A stretch of DNA of 45,066 nt from an uncultured Lachnospiraceae bacterium (lineage in GTDB: Bacteria > Bacillota > Clostridia > Lachnospirales > Lachnospiraceae): the NCBI GenBank assembly GCA_947576945.1, contig CANPTH010000035.1, forward strand, positions 1 to 45,066, read 5' to 3'. Shown piece after piece: positions 7,784 to 16,624 of this stretch. Within the stretch, counting starts at the first letter, position 1; every line of letters starts with the position of its first letter. Under the pieces are notes generated by a model that ran no database searches, was not told where the DNA came from, and worked only from the letters and a program-made list of their open reading frames with translations. Position numbers and translations under genes: made by a program.

Positions 7784-9557
7784 AAAGGGATTTGTATATT
7801 ATAATCTGGTCGGATTAAAGGTTTTGTTTCAGTTAAAGCGAAAATCTATGTGTCTTTACTGCCTCCTGCAGTTAATACATGGACTTTCCTATGTCGCACA
7901 GGTCTTTTTGCTGCAGAGGTTCTACGACTCGATCACAGCATATGATTCTGCGGCAGACAAATATAATATTGTAGTGAATCTGATTCTCATGGCCTTATCC
8001 TTTTTGCTGGCACAGATCATGAATGGCGTGGCAAACAGCTACGGGCAGATTCTAAACGAGGCGCTGCAAAAAGGATTGAATGGGATTTTATACAAAAGAA
8101 TATCGCTGATGGATTCCGTGGAATTTGAGCATCCGCAGAAGCTGGATATGATAAATAAAGCCGTCAATGGCAGTCAGACCATCTTCTGGGTGAGCACGGC
8201 GCTTTTGGATATTGTATTTTTCTACTGTTCCTATTTCGGAATGATGAGCTGCTATCTTTTCTCCATGCAGCCGTTGTTGGCCATAAGTGTAATTCTGGTG
8301 TTTATTCCGAATATTATATCCTATTTTATCCACATGATCTCGTTCCGCAGGCTGGAAAACCAGATCGCGCCGATGCGAAGAAAGACAGAGTCCTTTTCAG
8401 GGTATATGACGAAGAAAGAATATGTCAAAGAAACGAGGCATTTAGGCCTGTATCATTTCTTTTGCGAACGCTATGAAAGCACCCTGCGAAAAATAAATGA
8501 GCTGAATATGAAACTGCATTACAGGAAAGGTTTCATTGATCTTATCGTCTGCACGATGACCGTACTCTTCTATGGGGGCATTATCTTTATGCTGTACCGC
8601 TATGCAGTCATCAGCAAGATCACGCCGGGGACGTTTGCCGCAGTATTGCTTTCCCTGAGACAGTTTTATGGGTTTATGTACGAATTGATAGAAGAGCGTT
8701 TTGCCTGGGCTTCTCAGAATGTCATTTCCATTGAGAATTATTTAAAGTGTATTGAAGGCTATCACAACGAGAAGGAATCCTGCCATTATGAAAAAGGGAT
8801 GAATATTGAGCTTAAGAATGTGTGCTTTTCCTATCCTTCCAGTACGAAATACGCGCTGGACCATGTTGATCTGACGATTCCCTACGGTCAGACGATCGCA
8901 CTGGTGGGCGAAAACGGCAGCGGAAAGTCTACATTATGCTCGGTGTTGGAAGGGACGTATTCACCCGACCAGGGCGACATCGTTTTTCATCAAAAGGATA
9001 CCGGTGAGTTTTCTGTAAAAGGAAAAAGGCGCATCGGCATTTCCGCAGTATTCCAGAAGTTTGTGCAATATCGGATGAGCATAAAGGACAATATCACCAT
9101 CAGCGATGTGGAGAAAGACAGCTCTGATAAAGATGTGGAAGAAATATGCGCCAACGTAGATATTCAACTGGATCAAGAGGGAATTGACGCTATGCTCGGA
9201 AGAGAATTTGACGGAAGAGAGCTTTCCGGCGGACAGTGGCAGCGGACAGCCATTGCAAGGGGAATATATAGGGATTGTGAGCTGATCATCATGGACGAGC
9301 CGACTTCGGCCATTGATCCCGTGGAAGAATCAAGACTGTTTGAGAAAATCTACGAGTATTCAGGGGAGAAAACAGCGATTATCGTGACACACAGGATGGC
9401 GCTTGCAAAATTGGCAGACCGGGTACTGGTCATGAAGAACGGGAAAATAGTGCAGGACGGGACACATGAACAGCTTATGCAGAAAGAGGGAGAATATAAA
9501 AAGCTATACCAGATGCAGATGAAATGGTATATGGAATCCTTCAGTGTTCATGCCTGA
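7776..9557 (+). CDS. ABC exporter half-transporter, subunit 2
   Basis: This is a 593-aa protein when started at the ATG at 7776 (MNKKGFVYYNL), which overlaps the upstream stop. The longer frame from 7734 has no SD. The membrane domain spans about residues 20-320. The ATPase shows Walker A GENGSGKST (about 379-387), signature LSGGQWQRTAIAR and Walker B IIMDEPTSAID. The H-loop is IVTHRMA. Both subunits keep the catalytic Glu after Walker B (DEP), so degeneration of one site is not obvious. No terminator is visible before the repeat that starts at 9639. It works with subunit 1 and possibly the lipoprotein. Confidence 0.9.
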   Translation: MNKKGFVYYNLVGLKVLFQLKRKSMCLYCLLQLIHGLSYVAQVFLLQRFYDSITAYDSAADKYNIVVNLILMALSFLLAQIMNGVANSYGQILNEALQKGLNGILYKRISLMDSVEFEHPQKLDMINKAVNGSQTIFWVSTALLDIVFFYCSYFGMMSCYLFSMQPLLAISVILVFIPNIISYFIHMISFRRLENQIAPMRRKTESFSGYMTKKEYVKETRHLGLYHFFCERYESTLRKINELNMKLHYRKGFIDLIVCTMTVLFYGGIIFMLYRYAVISKITPGTFAAVLLSLRQFYGFMYELIEERFAWASQNVISIENYLKCIEGYHNEKESCHYEKGMNIELKNVCFSYPSSTKYALDHVDLTIPYGQTIALVGENGSGKSTLCSVLEGTYSPDQGDIVFHQKDTGEFSVKGKRRIGISAVFQKFVQYRMSIKDNITISDVEKDSSDKDVEEICANVDIQLDQEGIDAMLGREFDGRELSGGQWQRTAIARGIYRDCELIIMDEPTSAIDPVEESRLFEKIYEYSGEKTAIIVTHRMALAKLADRVLVMKNGKIVQDGTHEQLMQKEGEYKKLYQMQMKWYMESFSVHA

Positions 9558-9638
9558 TTCGTTGAAACTGCCAGTAAAAAGGCCATGAGTCATATTGGAT
9601 TCGGTTACTGTATCTCGACGAAGACTTTTTACAGTGAT

Positions 9639-9759
9639 TGTGATATAGTAGAGAAAGTATATTTTGTGTGAGAGGAGAAATCTTATGGGCGGGCAGGCGG
9701 AGGATAAGAAGTCTCAAAAGCCAGCGAAACATATATGCGCGGGTCTGTTGGCCCATGTA
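9639..9759 (+). repeat. Left 121-bp direct repeat flanking the island
   Basis: It is nearly identical to 16505-16624, with a few substitutions and a 1-base length difference. It spans a TATAGT hexamer, the SD (GAGAGGAGAAA) and the first 25 codons of the GTPase-NYN gene, and it ends where the two copies diverge after CCCATGTA. The two copies bracket about 6.75 kb of A+T-rich DNA. Bases 9558-9638 hold nothing I recognise. Confidence 0.92.
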
Positions 9760-9762
9760 TGA
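9685..9762 (+). pseudogene. Truncated 5' copy of the GTPase-NYN gene
   Basis: The ATG at 9685 opens the same first 25 codons as the gene at 16550 (MGGQAEDKKSQ up to LLAHV), then TGA. The cut falls inside the P-loop coding sequence (HVDAGKT), leaving a 25-aa stub with its ribosome site intact. Confidence 0.9.
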
Positions 9763-9995
9763 GCTGATAGGTGGTCACTATAACAGTTTTTATGATTGTA
9801 ATGAGCATTTGGAGCTTCCATTCGCTAAAAACAAAAACGGAATGATATACGAAAGTCTTTTCTTGTGAATAAAGAGGCCCGGGAGTACTGTCTTAATTTT
9901 TTGGAACCAATTTAATAATTATTGATAAATGAGTAAGTAGGCTTTAAAAAATTAAGGTAACAAGAATTTTTTAATAAAAGTGAAGAGGTAAGTAC

Positions 9996-12900
9996 ATGTT
10001 TATGATTGAATTATTAAAAGCCATATCTAACTTGGGTTCTGCAGAGACAGAAAATCTCTTAGTAACTGCCGGAGAAAGCATTTTGGAGAATATTAAAAGT
10101 GCCCATGAGTGGAGAAAGATACTAGTAGATACCGGAGAATTTTTTATTGAGAATGAAAAAACAGCAGCACAGTTTTTTGATGATTTATCCTGCACACTTG
10201 CAAGAAAAAATATGGAGGAAGTTGCTAAAAACTTACAGAATACAGACGGATATGAGCTGAAAAAACGCTTATTTAGGATGTTAATGCAGCTTATGGTGAA
10301 ATATGAAATCAATCATGAACTGGCAGAATCCTATTGCCTGAGGATAATGTATGTAATTTTAGAGCAAATTAAAGTAATTGATCCTGAAAAATATGAGCAT
10401 TACTTTCTGCAGGAATGGAAAGACGAGCAGGAAGCGAGTTTTGAGGAATTACGGACAAAGCTTGATAAAATGTCAAATGATATTGCCCTATATCAAAAGC
10501 AGAATATGGAAATCGAGTCATCCGGACAAATGGATATTATCCTCAGGCGGAGTACAGCACCGGCCATAGGGATTGAATTTTTTCAAGTGGATGACGAACA
10601 TTTTCAGGAAGAATTTGAGGAATATAGGTTTGGCGAGATGGTCTATGTGAGAGGTCGGTGTCGGGAAGAGACGATTTATTGTGTTCTCAACGAACTTTGG
10701 AGGCTGAATGAAAAGAGACCTGTCTATGTGGTAAAAAGTTTGGAGTCTTGGCAGAAGTTACAGGATATTTCCAGTGAGAACAATATTTATATTCCCTGGT
10801 TTTACGCAGATGAGATCGCAGCAATTGAAAATAACACCAACATTTTTGTGCTGAATGAAAATACACCGGCATATACGAGGGATGTCATTGAATTAAGACC
10901 CAGGACGCGGGATACCATATCGAGATGCCTGCGAGAAGCAGGTATGGAATGGGATAAAGCATATGCCTTGATTGAAGATACTCATGGACTTTATATTCCC
11001 ATGAAAAAGCATCTGTTTAGGGGAGAGTATTTGAAGCGTCCGGAATGGATGGACGGTATCAGCGATAAGGTGAAGAAGATTTGCCTGCTTTTGGGAAAAT
11101 GGGAAGAAATCGAGGGGGATAAGCTAATTGTTGAAAGCCTTTATGGAGGAGCGTATGAGAATTTCATCGAAGAGATTTTGCCCTATACGAAAGGTGAGGA
11201 TCCTTTTCTTTATGTCACTAAAAGCAATTACGGAAACCGCTCTTTATTCTATTGTTTGGCCAGTACGGAAAATACATGGGAATGCTTGGACATATCGTTA
11301 GATGATCCATTATGGGAAAAGTTTATCGAGATTTTCATTGAAGTTCTAAATGAATCGGAAAATTTGTTTACTTGTTCAGCACAGGAGAAACTATTAGCCC
11401 AAATTAAAGGGGAAAAGCTGTTCTGGTCTGAGACTCTCAGAAAGGGTATGATCAGGACGTTGATTATGAAAGGATTTTACAAGAAAGCGGAAAATTGTCA
11501 GCCGGCAATGGACAGGGTAGTCGGCAGGATACTGGATTATATCTGTACAGAAAAACAGTGGTCCTATATTTCTACTTTCTGGACGGATTTGTGTGAGATA
11601 TCTCCTAAGGCAGTGTTGGAGAGACTGGACAGGGAATTTACCGAACCAACAGGACTTATGGGATTATTTGAAAATCAAAGCAGTGATTTTCTATTTGGAC
11701 GAAATGCATATATCAATATTCTGTGGGGAATTGAACAATTTCTTGTTCAGAAAGAGTTTGTCTGGGGTGGGTTTCGGTGGTTGTTGAAATTGGATGATCG
11801 CAATTATGAGTATAACTCGAATGCCCCAAAAGATATTTTTGCAAAGGTATTCTGTACGTGGTACAATTTTTCGGCATTCAGAACGCCAGAGGAAAAAGCC
11901 AAGGCTGCAGAGTCAGCAATTAAGTTAAGCTGTAATTTTTGGACATATCTGTACGAAGCAATTCCTCATCATGGCGGAAGTATGATAGGAGGATTATCTG
12001 AACCTAAATACAGAGATCATACAATGATGGAACCGGTGACAATGGAAGACATGCAGACAGTGTCTACAAGTTATGTTAGGATTCTTTTGAATCACATGGA
12101 TTTTTCTGTTGAAAAATGGAATAAAATGTTAAAAGTAACCGATGATTTTGATTGGGAGATGCGAAAGAATGTATTTGGCAGGTTGCTGTATGAAGTGACT
12201 CAAATGAACGATTATGAAATTATAAGTATTAAAAATAATATCAGAAAGACGATATATCGACATAGATTTTTTGCTTCTTCTTCCTGGGCTATGTCGGAGA
12301 AACAGCTGCAGGAATATGAGCAGTTGCTGGATAAGATTCATACCAGTCAAGCCGAATATGAGTATGAATATTTATTTTTTGGAGGTAGCGAGTACCCCCT
12401 GCTTCATCCGGTGCCATACGAAACAAAAGGGGAAAAGGCAAGTAATGAGCGTGTTACGGAAAAACTGATTCAGGAGAAGCTGACTGAATTTCAAAGTAAA
12501 AACTATCACTTAGAAGCATTGGCAGAATTATGCGGTAAAGAACAAAACAGTTCTTTAGGGCGCTATTTGGCGAAGTACTGGAAGGGTGGAAAATGGGATT
12601 TTGAAACTTTCGAAATTTTATTGAAAGTTCAGCCATCCGGTACTATGGCAGTGGACTATATGTCAAATGTTATTGGCGAAAAGGTGAACTTATACCCTGA
12701 TATTATTTCAAAAGTAAAACAATTGGGGTATTCGGACGAAATAATATCAAAAATTTATCATTCAGAAGCATTTTGGACAGAGAATATTCCTCTGATTTCT
12801 GATGCATCTGACAGCATAAAAAGACTTTTTTGGAAGTTACCAGTCTCATACAGAAAGAGTAACGTTCGATGGGTTGTGAATGAGAGTAAAAAGTATTCAG

Positions 12901-13727
12901 ATTTGAATATCTTTTTGCGGCATTTGTATTGGCTGCATCATGATAGCCCGTTGAGTGCGAGAGAGATCTTTTCCTATATGGAGGGGATTGAACGGATGCC
13001 ATATACTCAGAATACTCAGATGACAGATTATTATATGGAACAGTTTCTTGAAATCATGCAAAAGGAGTTTTTGTATGATGACGACAAATGTTTGAGAATT
13101 TCCCAAATAGAAATATTCTTCATGAATGTTTTGGAGTGGGATAATATGAAGTGTTTTCACCATATCATCAAGAAATCACCGGAACTGTTTGCTCAGTTGG
13201 TAGCAGTTCTCTATAAAAAGGATCATGAACCCCAAAAATCCAATAAGCCGGATGAACAATATTTGCACAACATGTATACTGTGTATCATAAAGCACATTT
13301 TTGTCCGGCAGAAGAGAAAGGGGAAGTAACGGAAGAAAAACTTCGGCAATGGGTTGAAAAATTTAAAATCCTATTGGAGCAAAATGATCAGGTCAGTTTA
13401 TTGGGTTCTATGTTGGGCCGTTTGTTTTCGTTTTCACCGATTGGAAAGGATGGGCATGAGCCATGCGAGGCAGTGAGAACTCTTATCGAAGACTATTTTG
13501 ATGATAGAATGCTCAGAAGTTATGAATCTGCTGTTTATAATCGGAGAGGGATGTATAGTACGTCTGCTGGGAAAGAAGAACTGCGGATAGCGGAAACATT
13601 CAGAACCAATGCGGAATATTTGGCCCTTAAATATCCAAAAACTGCAAAGATTTTTTACAGTCTGTATTACAGATATAAAAGAGAATCTGAACGGGAAAGG
13701 ATGGATGCGGAAAATGGGAGGTACTGA
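9996..13727 (+). CDS. Large helical protein with NTPase-like core lacking a P-loop; candidate defence protein
   Basis: I do not recognise this 1243-aa protein by name. Residues 1-190 are helical with a coiled-coil tail (EELRTKLDKM). Residues 205-340 look like a degenerate STAND/NACHT-type core. A strand and turn, VYVRGRCREET (about 216-226), sits where a Walker A would be but lacks GKS/T. The strand NIFVLNEN (about 281) sits near a Walker B position but lacks DE, and THGLYIP (about 329) resembles the helical lid. Residues 350-1243 are helix-rich with many W and Y, like HEAT/TPR-type repeat arrays. No signal peptide or membrane segment is seen. SD GAAGAGGTAAGTAC. The kinase gene starts at its 3' end, so the two are translationally coupled. 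Confidence 0.85.
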   Translation: MFMIELLKAISNLGSAETENLLVTAGESILENIKSAHEWRKILVDTGEFFIENEKTAAQFFDDLSCTLARKNMEEVAKNLQNTDGYELKKRLFRMLMQLMVKYEINHELAESYCLRIMYVILEQIKVIDPEKYEHYFLQEWKDEQEASFEELRTKLDKMSNDIALYQKQNMEIESSGQMDIILRRSTAPAIGIEFFQVDDEHFQEEFEEYRFGEMVYVRGRCREETIYCVLNELWRLNEKRPVYVVKSLESWQKLQDISSENNIYIPWFYADEIAAIENNTNIFVLNENTPAYTRDVIELRPRTRDTISRCLREAGMEWDKAYALIEDTHGLYIPMKKHLFRGEYLKRPEWMDGISDKVKKICLLLGKWEEIEGDKLIVESLYGGAYENFIEEILPYTKGEDPFLYVTKSNYGNRSLFYCLASTENTWECLDISLDDPLWEKFIEIFIEVLNESENLFTCSAQEKLLAQIKGEKLFWSETLRKGMIRTLIMKGFYKKAENCQPAMDRVVGRILDYICTEKQWSYISTFWTDLCEISPKAVLERLDREFTEPTGLMGLFENQSSDFLFGRNAYINILWGIEQFLVQKEFVWGGFRWLLKLDDRNYEYNSNAPKDIFAKVFCTWYNFSAFRTPEEKAKAAESAIKLSCNFWTYLYEAIPHHGGSMIGGLSEPKYRDHTMMEPVTMEDMQTVSTSYVRILLNHMDFSVEKWNKMLKVTDDFDWEMRKNVFGRLLYEVTQMNDYEIISIKNNIRKTIYRHRFFASSSWAMSEKQLQEYEQLLDKIHTSQAEYEYEYLFFGGSEYPLLHPVPYETKGEKASNERVTEKLIQEKLTEFQSKNYHLEALAELCGKEQNSSLGRYLAKYWKGGKWDFETFEILLKVQPSGTMAVDYMSNVIGEKVNLYPDIISKVKQLGYSDEIISKIYHSEAFWTENIPLISDASDSIKRLFWKLPVSYRKSNVRWVVNESKKYSDLNIFLRHLYWLHHDSPLSAREIFSYMEGIERMPYTQNTQMTDYYMEQFLEIMQKEFLYDDDKCLRISQIEIFFMNVLEWDNMKCFHHIIKKSPELFAQLVAVLYKKDHEPQKSNKPDEQYLHNMYTVYHKAHFCPAEEKGEVTEEKLRQWVEKFKILLEQNDQVSLLGSMLGRLFSFSPIGKDGHEPCEAVRTLIEDYFDDRMLRSYESAVYNRRGMYSTSAGKEELRIAETFRTNAEYLALKYPKTAKIFYSLYYRYKRESERERMDAENGRY

Positions 13728-15060
13728 TGCAAGAAATCCTGAGACCGGAATGGAGATTAGTGGCAGGTTTGGGACATATAAACTTATAGAAAAAATTGGC
13801 GGAGGAGGAAACGGTACAGTATATTCTGTTGAAGTGATATATGACGGAAAACAATTGCCTGAGGGAGAATGCTTTGTCATAAAAATACTGAACGTCAGCT
13901 TCTGTGGAGATAAGGAACGAGAAAAGAGAGAAAAGAGATTTGAAAAGGAGATCAAATATGTATACCAGATTCAAAGTGAAATAGAAGGAGTTATTCCGAT
14001 TTACGATTCCTCTTATTTTTTGGAAGAACGAGGAGGCTTCACATGGTATTTAATGCCAAAAGCACTACGATATAACTTCAGGAATATTCATTCCACAGAA
14101 GAAAAATTAAAGGACATGAGAAATATTGGAGATTGTCTTCTCAATTTGCATAATAGGGGGCTTGTGCACAGGGATATCAAGCATCAAAATTTGTTGGTGT
14201 ATAAAAACAGGGTATGTCTAACGGATTTTGGATTGGTTCGGAATATGGAAGAAATGGAAGAACATATTACGGATATGCATGACGATATGGGACCGGCGGC
14301 AATTCGACCGCCAGAGATGCGAAGCATAGAGAATCCAGATGGAATTGATTATCGAAAATCAGATGTATATTTGTTTGCTAAGACAGTATGGATTGTATTG
14401 ACAGGAGTAAAAGGGGGATTTCCAGAACAATATAGGCGTTCTGAAAAGGGAATCTATCTGGACAAAAAGAAATTGCAGGTAGAAACAGCAGAACCACTTC
14501 ATGCGATGTTGGAATCAGCTACCAGGTATTTTTGGTGGGAGCGGATTGATATTAGTACATGTGTACAACATATTGATGATCAATTGGAAGTTATTTGGAA
14601 AAGGGCAGGAGATAGCAAACTTGGTAAATGGAAATATACTGAAACATTAAAAGAAGTATGTGAAAACATTGTGGCTGATATAAAAACTTATCAGGATCCG
14701 CATTCGATTCAGGAGGTTTTGGATAGGATGGCAGGAACGATAAACCTTGTTTTTGAGGAAGCTGGGAAGTCATATGAGCCTATGTTCCTAAAAGGCGTGC
14801 AGATTTTGTCAAAAAGTCAGTTTGAATTGGATGTTAGAAATATTTATCGCAGCAGAAAGAAAATTATTGTTGAAATTGAGAAGATATCCGTGGGGATAGA
14901 TTTGTCCTGTATTATGGAAACAAAAATAATAGCTAATCAGCCCAATGATGTTCCTATATTTACAAATTTGAATAAAGCGCTTCAATCCATAGACAAACAA
15001 ATAGGTATCAGTGGCGTATATAGTATTCGATTTGAACAGACTAAGGATTCTTTCTGTTGA
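13714..15060 (+). CDS. Ser/Thr protein kinase with unknown C-terminal region
   Basis: This 448-aa protein has a complete kinase domain: glycine loop IGGGGNGTVY (about 28-37), ATP-anchoring Lys in VIKIL (about 58), catalytic loop HRDIKHQN (about 152-159), DFGL (about 171) and RPPE in place of APE (about 199). The kinase should therefore be active. Residues from about 290 to the end match nothing I know, and no membrane segment or PASTA repeats are seen, so it is cytoplasmic and unlike housekeeping PrkC. The start is uncertain: 13714 overlaps the upstream gene by 14 bases and 13750 (MEISGRF) is the alternative. An ideal SD (GGGAGG) points to an out-of-frame ATG at 13727. It likely phosphorylates its partner or host targets. 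Confidence 0.9.
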   Translation: MGGTDARNPETGMEISGRFGTYKLIEKIGGGGNGTVYSVEVIYDGKQLPEGECFVIKILNVSFCGDKEREKREKRFEKEIKYVYQIQSEIEGVIPIYDSSYFLEERGGFTWYLMPKALRYNFRNIHSTEEKLKDMRNIGDCLLNLHNRGLVHRDIKHQNLLVYKNRVCLTDFGLVRNMEEMEEHITDMHDDMGPAAIRPPEMRSIENPDGIDYRKSDVYLFAKTVWIVLTGVKGGFPEQYRRSEKGIYLDKKKLQVETAEPLHAMLESATRYFWWERIDISTCVQHIDDQLEVIWKRAGDSKLGKWKYTETLKEVCENIVADIKTYQDPHSIQEVLDRMAGTINLVFEEAGKSYEPMFLKGVQILSKSQFELDVRNIYRSRKKIIVEIEKISVGIDLSCIMETKIIANQPNDVPIFTNLNKALQSIDKQIGISGVYSIRFEQTKDSFC

Positions 15061-15096
15061 AGTTCTATAGCAGACTGATATATTGGGAGGATTGAA

Positions 15097-16434
15097 ATGT
15101 TAGAAAGTCAGAATATCGAATATAAGGAGTCTTGGAGGTCAGAATACTTGAAATGGGTATGTGGGTTTGCCAATGCCCAGGGCGGGACGATCTATATTGG
15201 CATAGATGATGCTGGAAGAGTAGTTGGTGTGAAAGAGATAAAGAAACTAATGGATGATATTCCGAATCAAATTCAGTCAGGGCTTGGTATTATCGCCGAT
15301 GTCAACAGACGGACAAAGGATGGTTTGGATTATATTGAGATCAAAGTAAATCCCAGTACCTATCCGGTTAGTTACCATGGAGAATATCATTATAGAAGCG
15401 GCAGCACGAAACAGCAACTTAAAGGCAGTGCATTGACAGAATTTATTAGAGAAAAAACAGGCTATCTATGGGATGCAATTCCTGTTGATAACATAGGTGT
15501 AAATGATCTTGATCGAAATAGTATTGACATATTCCGCAGAGAAGCTGTAAGGAAGAAAAGGATGGAAAAAGAAGATTTGGACATTACGAACGAAGAGCTT
15601 CTTGACCATCTGGATCTTTTGGTAGATGGAAAGCTGAAACGTGCAGCGGTTATGCTTTTCTACCATAAGCCGGGGCGTCTTGTAACGGGATGTTATGTAA
15701 AAGTCGGAAAGTTTGGCAAAGGTTCGGATCTTCAATATCAGGATACGGTGGAGGGATCTTTGTTCAGCATAGCCGATAGGGTGATCGACCTGATTTATAC
15801 GAAATATTTAAAGGCAGCAATTACTTATGAGCATGATGTGCGAGTCGAGACATACCCATTTCCTCGTGAAGGCGTAAGAGAAGCTGTCTATAATGCCTTG
15901 GGACATAACAATTATGCAGCCAGCATTCCAATCCAGATTCGGATTGAAGATGATGCAATGTACATTAGCAATAGCTGTACCCTGCCCAAAAACTGGACGG
16001 TGGAGACACTGATGCAGCCCCATAAGTCGGAGCCATTCAATCCTTCCATCGCTAATGCGTTTTATCGTGCCGGATATATAGAAGCGTGGGGCCGTGGAAT
16101 CCAGAAGATCTGTGAAGCCTGCAGGGAACTTGGCACGGCTGATCCGGAGTATACAGTAATTGGGAATGACCTTACTGTAAAGTTTACAGCCTTTGAAAAC
16201 GCCAAAGTATCAGATCATAAAATTCCAAAGTATCAATTTGATACTTTGGATGATACTTTGGACAGAAAAATTCTTATAGTGTTAAAAGAGAAGCCAACTA
16301 TTACGCAAAATGAGATGGCAGTGCATTTTGGTGTATCTGTTCCATCCATAAAAAGAACTATGAAGAAACTTCTTGAAAAGGGATCTATTACTCGCAAAGG
16401 GGGCAGACGATTCGGATATTGGGAGGTAAAATAG
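15097..16434 (+). CDS. AlbA_2 (Schlafen-type) / HATPase / winged-helix protein
   Basis: This 445-aa protein starts with an AlbA_2 domain: NIEYKESW at residues 5-12, then CGFANAQGGTIYIGIDD (about 23-39). A HATPase_c_4-like region follows (REGVREAVYNALGHNNY, about 260; YIEAWGRGIQKI, about 325). The C-terminal winged helix is at about 385-440 (ITQNEMAVHFGVSVPSIKRTMKKL). Proteins of this build are often labelled RecG-like or putative transcriptional regulators and are common in defence islands. It has SD GGGAGG and starts 37 bases after the kinase stop, so it is probably co-transcribed. Unlike the related gene at 2869-4381 it is intact. It could regulate the island or be an effector; the sequence does not decide. 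Confidence 0.88.
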   Translation: MLESQNIEYKESWRSEYLKWVCGFANAQGGTIYIGIDDAGRVVGVKEIKKLMDDIPNQIQSGLGIIADVNRRTKDGLDYIEIKVNPSTYPVSYHGEYHYRSGSTKQQLKGSALTEFIREKTGYLWDAIPVDNIGVNDLDRNSIDIFRREAVRKKRMEKEDLDITNEELLDHLDLLVDGKLKRAAVMLFYHKPGRLVTGCYVKVGKFGKGSDLQYQDTVEGSLFSIADRVIDLIYTKYLKAAITYEHDVRVETYPFPREGVREAVYNALGHNNYAASIPIQIRIEDDAMYISNSCTLPKNWTVETLMQPHKSEPFNPSIANAFYRAGYIEAWGRGIQKICEACRELGTADPEYTVIGNDLTVKFTAFENAKVSDHKIPKYQFDTLDDTLDRKILIVLKEKPTITQNEMAVHFGVSVPSIKRTMKKLLEKGSITRKGGRRFGYWEVK

Positions 16435-16504
16435 GTCAGGTATTTTTGAAGGGTAAGCTCTTTATGCGCTTAATTGAAATAACATTATCGAATATTATTT
16501 TTCC

Positions 16505-16624
16505 TGTGATATAGTAGAGAAAGCATATTTTTGTGAGAGGAGAAATCTTATGGGCGGGCAGGCGGAGGATAAGAAGTCTCAAAAGCCAGCGAAACATATA
16601 TGTGCGGGTCTGTTGGCCCATGTA
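16505..16624 (+). repeat. Right 120-bp direct repeat, start region of the GTPase-NYN gene
   Basis: This copy of the repeat at 9639-9759 continues into the intact gene. It covers the TATAGT hexamer (16510-16515), SD and codons 1-25. The differences from the left copy are mostly upstream of the ATG, plus one silent change (TGC to TGT). The similarity starts sharply at TGTGATATAG. Confidence 0.92.

Larger units (their letters stand above)
9760..16504 (+). mobile_element. A+T-rich genomic island of three genes, no recombinase
   Basis: The segment between the two direct repeats holds a 1243-aa protein gene, a Ser/Thr kinase gene and an AlbA_2 gene, all on the plus strand. Its base composition is visibly A+T-richer than the exporter genes before and the GTPase gene after. 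One repeat copy restores an intact GTPase gene at the right edge, as with integration into the 5' end of a gene. No integrase, transposase or terminal inverted repeat is seen inside. The 233 bases from 9763 to 9995 contain only a 37-codon frame from an ATG at 9755 (unrecognised) and A+T-rich leader sequence. Confidence 0.7.

Noticed and set aside
13714..15060. Housekeeping PrkC/PknB kinase
   Set aside because: There is no membrane segment and no PASTA repeats, and it lies in an island operon with an unrelated C-terminal region.
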